A stretch of 16,436 nt of DNA from positions 1 to 16,436 of the forward strand of contig MGVN01000021.1 of assembly GCA_001800515.1 (NCBI GenBank). Direction: 5' to 3'. Below are positions 1 to 5,710 of this stretch, one piece after another. The DNA comes from Elusimicrobia bacterium RIFOXYB2_FULL_49_7 (GTDB lineage Bacteria; Fibrobacterota; OXYB2-FULL-49-7). The position numbers were made by a program, and so were the translations under genes. The notes beneath the pieces are model-generated. The model was not told the origin of the DNA. It saw only the letters and a list, made by a program, of their open reading frames with translations, and ran no database searches. Each line of letters begins with the position of its first letter. Position 1 is the first letter of the stretch.

Positions 1-284
1 TCCTCCTGATCCGATAATGCGGCCACCACCCTTTTCGGCACCCCGAATCTTTCCACATATCCAATCCATGCCGCTTCCTGACAGGCGCACAATCCATATC
101 CCAAACCATTCTCATAATCCAACACCACCTCACATAATCCCAGATGGAGACAGAGTCGGCCATGGGAAGAAGACGTAACCAGAATGCGTTGAGTCATACC
201 CAAAGAGGCGGCACGGGTTAAAAGGGGAAAAAAGAGAACCAAGTCGCCCAGCGCGCCCCGATGAATAAAAAGGGCACGGGCCAT
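1..284 (-). CDS. Glycosyltransferase family 9 (heptosyltransferase-like), N-terminal part
   Basis: An open frame of 94 codons runs from an ATG at 284 off the left edge of the window, so only the N-terminus is present. Residues 4-22 read ALFIHRGALGDLVLFFPLL, a beta strand followed by a GALGD glycine turn and a hydrophobic helix. This is the N-terminal signature of GT9 enzymes such as WaaC/WaaF, which transfer heptose or related sugars from nucleotide donors to lipopolysaccharide core on the cytoplasmic face of the inner membrane. The gene begins 1 nt after the TGA of the solute-binding protein gene, so the two are probably co-transcribed and translationally coupled. A purine-rich GGGGGAGG lies about 15 nt upstream, farther than usual. 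No in-frame alternative start is seen just upstream. The specific sugar cannot be told, and the C-terminal donor-binding domain lies outside the window. Confidence 0.75.
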   Translation of the reverse strand, partial: MARALFIHRGALGDLVLFFPLLTRAASLGMTQRILVTSSSHGRLCLHLGLCEVVLDYENGLGYGLCACQEAAWIGYVERFGVPKRVVAALSDQE

Positions 285-285
285 A

Positions 286-1683
286 TCAGGGTTGAGATTC
301 CTCCCCCGGCGGCATGTCATTGTCCGCCAGGACCTTTTTCACTTGGTCGAGAGAAGTGAAACGTTCAGGTTTGACGCACAATTCGCGAAGGACTTTGTAA
401 TAGCGGTTCTGCATACTCACGGCATCCTGAAACGTGGGGAAAATGGTATATCGGTTCACCTCGACTTGTTTCAAGGAAGTCTGAAGTACACGGTTCTGCC
501 ACCGTTTCATGTACAATTTATCCGGATTGGTCTTGAGCAGTTCGTGGCGGGTGGGAAAGGTGCCGAACTCATTGAATTCCTTTTCCTGAATATCGGCAGA
601 GGTCATATAAAGCATCAGCCGCAAGGCCAGGGCCTTGTTCGGAGATTCCTTTCCGATGGCCCAAAACCAGCCGCCGGTCGTCACATTCCGATTGACAAAC
701 AGCGCCTCCTCACCCGATAGGGAGGCTCCTTTGGGCATGCAGGCAAATCCCACATCCTCGGCATCTTTGGCAAAACCGGGCATTTTCTTGTCACCATTGC
801 CGAGGAGAAAAAAACAATCGATTTGCGTCAGAAAAGTGAGAAAAATCTGTTCCGCTCCAAAAACCTGCCAGAGTTCACGGCCGGTCCACTCCTGTTCAAA
901 CATCAATGCATTATACACATGTAAACGGGCATAGGCATATTCCCATTCAAAAGCTTCGGTCACCGGACGGCTGGTAAGATAAGGAATTTCGCCGCGGGTG
1001 GCTCCCAGCTGAAAAGCACGATCCACCACTCTGAGCATGGTGCCTTCGTAATTCTTGCTCCGATGGCCCACCCGGCCACGCCCTTTGTTCTGCTTGTTCC
1101 ACACATAGCCGGCCACCAATACGTCGTAATAGTCCCAGTTATCCGGGTTTTCTTCCAATACATAATCTGTGGGCAGCCCTTTTCGGTTGATTTTGGCCAC
1201 CGCCATGTTGATTTCAGGCAACATGGCCCGGTAAGCGGAAAGGGCTTCACGGACTTTGGAAATACGGTAGACCATGATACGGGTTTCGAGTTTGCGCGGA
1301 AGATACCAAATGGTGTCTCCTCCGACAGCCAGCGGCGGCAGCAGATAGGCGGATCGAATGGAATCCTGAAGCGCCCTGTCCGCCACCGCGGAAACAGCCC
1401 AGATATTCCCGTTCGCCCGAAACGCCCCGGCCCGATCCATAGGGATTTTAACCACATCGAAAGCCGCGTTCTGACTGACGATTCGCTCTAAATCCTGGTA
1501 GGCCTGGAAGTTCTGCAGACGGATGACGACATTGTTTTCCTTTTCAAACGGTTTCAGAACATTCTCCTCCAACCAAACAGCCTGAAGAGGCAACATTTTC
1601 ACAAGCAATAACATTTCCGTCCGGGCCAGGATAAGGGCCGGTAGAAACAGGAAAAGGATAACAAAGATAGGGTTTGACTTCAT
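286..1683 (-). CDS. Secreted extracellular solute-binding protein (ABC sugar-binding type)
   Basis: 465 aa. Residues 1-20 form a Sec signal peptide (basic start, leucine/phenylalanine-rich core, LILA at the likely cleavage site) without a lipobox cysteine, so the mature protein is probably free in the periplasm. The rest has the plan of family 1 solute-binding proteins: an N-terminal alpha/beta lobe in which a long helix with FEKENNVVIRL precedes a strand ending in FDVVKIPMDRAGAF, a middle section rich in Trp and Tyr suited to stacking on a sugar, and a C-terminal helical part with LRLMLYMTSADIQ and EFGTFPTRHELL, where such proteins commonly carry hinge and lobe helices. This suggests a sugar or oligosaccharide receptor for an ABC importer, but no permease or ATPase gene is in the window. 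It starts next to a divergently transcribed phosphoesterase gene, and I see no convincing Shine-Dalgarno upstream. Family assignment is fairly secure; the ligand is unknown. Confidence 0.75.
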   Translation of the reverse strand: MKSNPIFVILFLFLPALILARTEMLLLVKMLPLQAVWLEENVLKPFEKENNVVIRLQNFQAYQDLERIVSQNAAFDVVKIPMDRAGAFRANGNIWAVSAVADRALQDSIRSAYLLPPLAVGGDTIWYLPRKLETRIMVYRISKVREALSAYRAMLPEINMAVAKINRKGLPTDYVLEENPDNWDYYDVLVAGYVWNKQNKGRGRVGHRSKNYEGTMLRVVDRAFQLGATRGEIPYLTSRPVTEAFEWEYAYARLHVYNALMFEQEWTGRELWQVFGAEQIFLTFLTQIDCFFLLGNGDKKMPGFAKDAEDVGFACMPKGASLSGEEALFVNRNVTTGGWFWAIGKESPNKALALRLMLYMTSADIQEKEFNEFGTFPTRHELLKTNPDKLYMKRWQNRVLQTSLKQVEVNRYTIFPTFQDAVSMQNRYYKVLRELCVKPERFTSLDQVKKVLADNDMPPGEESQP

Positions 1684-1775
1684 GCGATCTATAGAAAGGA
1701 TAATTTAATAATTTCGTCGCCCGGAAATAAATATATATATTTGAAGGGATTAACTTCAGAAAGGCGGTCTCCGTC
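1684..1775. promoter_or_regulatory. Divergent intergenic region between solute-binding protein and phosphoesterase genes
   Basis: This 92-nt spacer must hold the start signals of two divergent transcripts. It contains an uninterrupted A/T tract at 1725-1742 that ends in an ATATATATAT run and could supply a -10 element in either direction, but I could not pair it with a good -35 box. A small inverted repeat, TGAAG (1742-1746) with CTTCA (1754-1758) around a 7-nt loop, follows it. AAAGG at 1760-1764 is a plausible ribosome-binding site for the plus-strand gene at 1776, about 11 nt upstream. Confidence 0.4.
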
Positions 1776-2300
1776 ATGAGAATCGGCATCATCAGCGACA
1801 CCCACCGTAATCCGACCCTCCATGGGGAGGCTCTGGATATCCTCATCGATAAAAAACATGTGGATCGAATCTATCACTTGGGGGATGATTATCGGGATGC
1901 GGAACTCGAAATCAACCGTGGAATCGATTTAGTACGTGTTCCGGGGCTCTATTGTCCGGAATACGCCGATCGTTCTACGGATAAAGTGGCTTTCGATGTC
2001 GTTATGGGCGTCAATATTGCCATGGCTCACGACATCAAGGATATTCCGAAAAACGATCTACTCTGCAATGATATCATCCTTCACGGCCATCTCCACAAAT
2101 ACGAAATACGAATCGAAAACGGAAAAACCTTCCTGAATCCAGGCCACTTGAAAAGCGCCAAGGATAAGAATCAGTCACCCACCTTCGCTTTCCTCGACAT
2201 TGATTACGGAGAGGTTCTCGCTCAGATATTGGACATGAGCGGAAAACCGCAACTCTCCATGAAACTGAAAAAAGGCGAATCCGGCCTTCACAAAGTCTGA
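1776..2300 (+). CDS. YfcE/MJ0936-type calcineurin-like metallophosphoesterase
   Basis: 174 aa, a normal length for small single-domain bacterial and archaeal phosphodiesterases of this family, which hydrolyse phosphodiester model substrates with a di-metal centre in the cytoplasm. Visible motifs in order: ISDTH (D8, H10), HLGDD (G36, D37), AHD (H85) and HGHLH (G104, H105, H107), all expected metal ligands. The third canonical motif, GNxD or GNH, is altered: at residues 56-62 the sequence reads PGLYCPE, so the usual asparagine is missing (L58 in its place). The start at 1776 has AAAGG about 11 nt upstream. The HD-GYP gene begins 3 nt after its stop, suggesting one transcript and perhaps linked signalling roles. 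The natural substrate is not deducible. Confidence 0.85.
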   Translation: MRIGIISDTHRNPTLHGEALDILIDKKHVDRIYHLGDDYRDAELEINRGIDLVRVPGLYCPEYADRSTDKVAFDVVMGVNIAMAHDIKDIPKNDLLCNDIILHGHLHKYEIRIENGKTFLNPGHLKSAKDKNQSPTFAFLDIDYGEVLAQILDMSGKPQLSMKLKKGESGLHKV

Positions 2301-2303
2301 CCC

Positions 2304-3491
2304 ATGCTGAAAATCTCACTGGAAGAATGCAAAAACGGCATGGTTCTGGGCAAGTCGCTCTATAATGCCAGCGGCGATCTGCTCCTGGCGGCCGGCTACC
2401 GTCTTCAGGACAAATACCTTCAACGTCTAAAAATCCTCGGCTATTCCAATATCTGGATTCAGGAAGAGGGAACCGAAAACATCATCCCTGAGGAACTCAT
2501 CAACGAGCAACTGGCGCTTCAAACCAACAAGGCCGTGCGTGAAACAGCGGAAATGATCAAAGCCGTTGCGCAAATCAAAGGGGAAACAAAAGAAGAGATA
2601 GACAAGAGCCTTAAAGAAGGCGATCGTTTCAAAGATATCATCGTCGTGGAAAAAATAAAATCCGTGGTCAATGATGTCATCGATAGCCTGCTCGGGCAAC
2701 CCGATGTACTCATCAACATGAATTCCATCCGCCACAAAGACAACTTCCTATACCAACACCACCTGGACGTTACCATCATGTCCATCCTGCTTGCAAACCG
2801 TTTAAAACTCTCTCGTTTCGAAGTGGCTGAGATCGCCCTCGGCAGCATTCTTCACGACATCGGACTGGTCGTGGTACCGGATGCCATTGCCAACAAAGGC
2901 AACCGGCTCACCTTCCAGGAATTCACGATTTTGAAGGAACATACCTCCTACGGCTATAATATTCTAAAGGAAAACCCCCGACTCTCACCCGTGTCCACCC
3001 ACATCGCCTACCAGCACCACGAACGCCAGGATGGAGCCGGTTATCCCCGGGGGCTCAAAGGGGAGAATGAACTGCCCAGCAAAAAGCGGCTCAATCAGCC
3101 CATGGGTACGATGCATCGTTATGCGGAAATCGTCTCTGTGGCCGACACCTATGACACCCTGGTGTCACCCCGCAATCGTGCGGAGATCAAAGCCCCTGAT
3201 GAAGCCATCCGTATTCTGATCCGCGGTGCCAGCACCCACCTCAACAAACACGTGGTGGACGCCCTAATTACCCTGACCCCCTCTTTCCCGGTCGGCGCAC
3301 TGGTCGCGGTCATCGAAGGACCGAAAGAGCTCCTCGGCAACAAAGGCGTTGTTTCTAAAAACAATCGGGCCAATCTCTCGCGCCCGGAAGTCCTCATCCT
3401 CTACGATAAGGACAATAACCGAATAAAACCCTTTCTTCTGAATCTGGCAAACGAAGAATCCTGCAAAATCCAATTCATCATGCGACATTAG
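2304..3491 (+). CDS. HD-GYP domain cyclic-di-GMP phosphodiesterase
   Basis: 395 aa, no membrane segment. Residues 1-60 form the small beta-rich N-terminal domain often seen before HD-GYP modules (DUF3391-like). The HD-GYP domain spans about 140-305: HHLDV (H152), HDIG (H184, D185), H213 in KEHTSYGY, the hallmark HHERQDGAGYP at 238-248, and VADTYDTL with D281. These are the metal- and ligand-binding residues of enzymes that hydrolyse c-di-GMP to pGpG or GMP. Residues 320-385 (FPVGALVAV, then KGVV and RPEVLILYDKD) match the beta-rich tail common in the family. Two oddities: HDIG is followed by Leu rather than the usual Lys, and about 14 extra residues (around 257-272, NELPSKKRL...) lie between GYP and the VAD helix. 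No receiver or sensor domain is fused. No Shine-Dalgarno is evident and the gene starts 3 nt behind the phosphoesterase, so coupling is likely. Confidence 0.9.
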   Translation: MLKISLEECKNGMVLGKSLYNASGDLLLAAGYRLQDKYLQRLKILGYSNIWIQEEGTENIIPEELINEQLALQTNKAVRETAEMIKAVAQIKGETKEEIDKSLKEGDRFKDIIVVEKIKSVVNDVIDSLLGQPDVLINMNSIRHKDNFLYQHHLDVTIMSILLANRLKLSRFEVAEIALGSILHDIGLVVVPDAIANKGNRLTFQEFTILKEHTSYGYNILKENPRLSPVSTHIAYQHHERQDGAGYPRGLKGENELPSKKRLNQPMGTMHRYAEIVSVADTYDTLVSPRNRAEIKAPDEAIRILIRGASTHLNKHVVDALITLTPSFPVGALVAVIEGPKELLGNKGVVSKNNRANLSRPEVLILYDKDNNRIKPFLLNLANEESCKIQFIMRH

Positions 3492-3499
3492 AGTCGGGG

Positions 3500-3542
3500 G
3501 TCGGAAAGAAGTGCGCACTTTGTGAAGTTCTTTCCAACCGAC
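3500..3542. repeat. Nested inverted repeats in the gap after the HD-GYP gene
   Basis: GGAAAGAA (3503-3510) and TTCTTTCC (3528-3535) form a perfect 8-bp inverted repeat, extended by GTC (3500-3502) and GAC (3540-3542) across a 4-nt bulge. Overlapping the left arm is a perfect 12-bp palindrome, AAGTGCGCACTT (3509-3520). No T-run follows, so it does not look like an intrinsic terminator. It lies between the stop of the HD-GYP gene and the start of the next gene at 3581 and could be an operator or an mRNA hairpin. A further small CCGC-AAA-GCGG hairpin sits at 3554-3564. Confidence 0.5.
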
Positions 3543-3580
3543 GGACGCTTATCCCGCAAAGCGGAATTAAAGAGTAATCT

Positions 3581-4597
3581 ATGAAATATTCCGTTTATTT
3601 GCGCCGCCTCCAGGAAGACAAAAATCACCGCATTATCGTCAAACGCCTCGCCAGCGACCTGGGAATCGATTTTTCACAGGCGGAAATAAGCGTACACCGC
3701 CTGCCGCTACTTTTACTCCATGGCGCCACGGAAGAGGAGTCCGATCGGTTGGTCTTTGATTATGAACGGCTCGGATGCGACGTGGAAAAACGAGCGGATA
3801 AAGAGAGCGTAACGGAAAAACCAAAAGCCGAACCTCCTCTCCCGACAGCAGCATCACCGGCACCGGTCAAAACAGAGAGTGCAACGCCTCCAACGCTTCC
3901 TCCTCGGCCATCGCGCAGCAGTTCCCGTATACCGCCGGCCCGTTTTCCTCTGCACAGGCGACCGCTTGCAGGTTTAGTCACCTTGGCCGCCATAGGCATT
4001 GCCCTGACCCTTTTCCTTTTTGCCAACAAAAAGAGCCTCTCCGTACCTCGGATGGATAGGTCCATAGTCGATAAGGTTTTGCAGGCAGACCGGGAAACCA
4101 TTCCGGATCGCAAGATAGCACTCCTGAAAAAAGCGCTCTCCGAGCAACCGCAGATGAAAGCGCTCAAACGACGCCTCTCCACGGTTTATTCAGGAAAAGC
4201 GGCATCCACATCGGAACAGGAACGTCGCATCCGCTTTTATCAATTGGCAATTTCCTTTAATCCGCATAACCGGATGGCATGGGACGGTTTGGAAGTCTCG
4301 CTCGAAGAAGCGGACCGCATGCCAGAAGCGGATTCCGTGCGGCAGGCCAAGCAGGAAACCCTGGGTGACGACAAGCGCAATCTTGGGAAACTGTTCAGTG
4401 AATTGCCCGGGCTGGAGGGGATGCCGTCCATTGCAAACGACACGCTCCGTCTTTCCTATCGTTCGGAAAGCAAGGATTCCCTGGTTCAAGCCTATGAAGC
4501 GCTTCTCCTGGCCGAGGAAATCCGGGATTACCGTGATTTTCAAACCATTGAAATTAAAATGACAACACCGAACGGCGTTATTTTCCGGCGGTTTTGA
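3581..4597 (+). CDS. Single-pass membrane protein with L7/L12-like N-terminus and TPR-like C-terminus
   Basis: 338 aa, no named family recognised. Residues 15-71 (HRIIVKRLASDLGIDFSQAE...GATEEESDRLVFDYERLGCDVEKR) follow the order of the ribosomal L7/L12 C-terminal fold: basic strand and helix, an Ala-containing second helix, a loop before a charged helix, and a final G-C-D-V strand. That comparison is by eye only. Residues 72-128 are a Pro/Ser/Arg-rich linker, and 129-148 form a hydrophobic membrane helix (GLVTLAAIGIALTLFLF) preceded by Arg residues, predicting a cytoplasmic N-terminus. Residues 160-335 are helical and TPR-like (KIALLKKALSEQP; RIRFYQLAISFNPHNRMAWDGL), probably periplasmic. AAAGAG about 8 nt upstream is a weak ribosome-binding site. 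The gene follows the HD-GYP gene by 89 nt and overlaps the end of larB by 20 nt tail to tail. Its job is unknown; a membrane adaptor is a guess. Confidence 0.7.
   Translation: MKYSVYLRRLQEDKNHRIIVKRLASDLGIDFSQAEISVHRLPLLLLHGATEEESDRLVFDYERLGCDVEKRADKESVTEKPKAEPPLPTAASPAPVKTESATPPTLPPRPSRSSSRIPPARFPLHRRPLAGLVTLAAIGIALTLFLFANKKSLSVPRMDRSIVDKVLQADRETIPDRKIALLKKALSEQPQMKALKRRLSTVYSGKAASTSEQERRIRFYQLAISFNPHNRMAWDGLEVSLEEADRMPEADSVRQAKQETLGDDKRNLGKLFSELPGLEGMPSIANDTLRLSYRSESKDSLVQAYEALLLAEEIRDYRDFQTIEIKMTTPNGVIFRRF
4556..4584. terminator. Possible bidirectional terminator between converging genes
   Basis: The sequence has AAAAT (4556-4560), AACACCG (4564-4570), a 2-nt centre, CGGCGTT (4573-4579) and ATTTT (4580-4584). 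The arms pair with one mismatch and a 3-nt bulge, and there is an A-tract on one side and a T-tract on the other, so RNA from either strand would form a short hairpin followed by U residues. It lies inside the last codons of the plus-strand membrane protein gene and covers the larB stop codon, the only place where terminators for the two converging units could fit. The stem is short, so this is tentative. Confidence 0.35.
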
Positions 4598-5339
4598 GAT
4601 TAATCAGCGACGCCGTATACCCTGCGCCGAAACCATTGTCGATATTCACCACCGTCACACCGGAAGCGCACGAATTGAGCATGGAAAGCAAGGCCGCGAC
4701 GCCGCCGAACGAAGCGCCGTAACCCACGCTGGTGGGCACGGCGATGACCGGCACATCAATCAATCCGCCGACAACGGAGGGCAAAGCGCCTTCCATACCC
4801 GCCACCACGATAATCACCCGGGCCGCCTCTAATTTCGTCCGGTGACGGAAAAGACGGTGGATACCGGCCACGCCCGCATCGAAAATACGGATCACGCGGT
4901 TGCCGAAGACCTCAGCGGTCACCGCCGCCTCCTCCGCCACCGGAATGTCGGACGTGCCGGCGGTCACAATCACAATATTGCCTCGTGCGCGCCTCCGTTT
5001 TGCCTGTGGCATAAAGGAGAGGGTTTTGGAAACCGGACAGTAGTGCGCTTCGGGCAGCGCCTCTTTGAGATCATGATAGACGCTCTCTTCCAAACGGGTT
5101 CCCAATAACACGGCTCCCTTATTCAGAATGGCTCGGCCGATGGCGGCAATCTGCGGAACGGTCTTGTTCTGACAAAAGATGACCTCCGGAAAACCGCGCC
5201 GCTTTTCTCGCGCATGGTCCACCATGGCAAAACCGAGATCCTCCACCTCCCGAGACGCCAAACGGTGAGTCACCTGCCGTACCGTTGCTTTGCCGGATAA
5301 CAGTGATTGGAGGAGACGTTGGATTTGTTCCTTTTTCAT
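4578..5339 (-). CDS. larB: LarB, pyridinium-3,5-biscarboxylic acid mononucleotide synthase
   Basis: 253 aa, the usual LarB length. LarB carboxylates the pyridinium ring of nicotinic acid adenine dinucleotide and releases AMP, the first step toward the nickel-pincer nucleotide cofactor of lactate racemase and other LarA-family enzymes; it acts in the cytoplasm. The C-terminal half has the PurE-like (AIR carboxylase) core: TAGTSDIPVAEEA (126-138), GMEGALPSVVGGL (181-193), PTSVGYGASFGG (202-213) and NSCASG with C224, at the position of the cysteine that forms a covalent intermediate in the Lactobacillus enzyme. The N-terminal 110 residues are the LarB-specific domain. Its ATG overlaps the stop of the preceding small gene (ATGA), with AAGAG upstream, so it is translated as the last gene of the envelope operon. 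No larA, larC or larE is in the window. Older annotations may call this protein NCAIR mutase/PurE-like; the N-terminal domain argues for LarB. Confidence 0.9.
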   Translation of the reverse strand: MKKEQIQRLLQSLLSGKATVRQVTHRLASREVEDLGFAMVDHAREKRRGFPEVIFCQNKTVPQIAAIGRAILNKGAVLLGTRLEESVYHDLKEALPEAHYCPVSKTLSFMPQAKRRRARGNIVIVTAGTSDIPVAEEAAVTAEVFGNRVIRIFDAGVAGIHRLFRHRTKLEAARVIIVVAGMEGALPSVVGGLIDVPVIAVPTSVGYGASFGGVAALLSMLNSCASGVTVVNIDNGFGAGYTASLINLKTAGK

Positions 5340-5710
5340 GGATTGCTCTTTTCTGCGTTGGGGGATAAATCAAAATTCTTGTATTGCAGCGACCGGGTTA
5401 TGTCCTTCAGAAAAGAACGCCTGAAGAGGACCGGATCCAACCGGATACGCTCTTTTGTCAAAATGAGCATGACCTGCGGCTTCTCCACCCGTCCTTCAAT
5501 AACGATACCCGTTGTAAAAGTGATCTCGCCGGGTTTGCGGATGACATAATTCTCGTTGCTGCGGCCGGTGGCCGCCTTTTCGGCGACCGCCGCCATGCTG
5601 CGCATAAGGGCCGAAGCGGGAAGCTTGGGAAGCCTCTCTTCCGGCGCAGCGAACACGACTGCAACGGAAACGGTGAGACAGATCAGGAAAAGCGTCATGG
5701 GCTTTTTCAT
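5336..5710 (-). CDS. Small secreted protein of unknown function
   Basis: 124 aa, no family recognised. Residues 1-21 are a clear Sec signal peptide (MKKPM, hydrophobic core, VFA before A22). Residues 33-50 are an Ala-rich helix, followed by a probable beta-rich core at 55-90 with alternating hydrophobics (YVIRKPGEITFTTGIVIEG, then EKPQVMLILTKERIRLDP), a segment FRRSFLKDIT that may be a helix, and a polar tail. There are no cysteines in the mature part and no lipobox. The ATG overlaps the stop of the TPR lipoprotein gene (ATGA, 5707-5710) and its own stop overlaps the larB start (5336-5339); GGAG lies about 9 nt upstream. This double coupling suggests expression in fixed proportion to the TPR lipoprotein, as expected of a small periplasmic partner, but that is inference. 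Confidence 0.75.
   Translation of the reverse strand: MKKPMTLFLICLTVSVAVVFAAPEERLPKLPASALMRSMAAVAEKAATGRSNENYVIRKPGEITFTTGIVIEGRVEKPQVMLILTKERIRLDPVLFRRSFLKDITRSLQYKNFDLSPNAEKSNP

Noticed and set aside
960..1457. 165-codon minus-strand frame inside the solute-binding protein gene
   Set aside because: It overlaps the solute-binding protein in another frame and its Trp/Arg/Pro-rich product has no domain; the longer frame has a signal peptide and family features.
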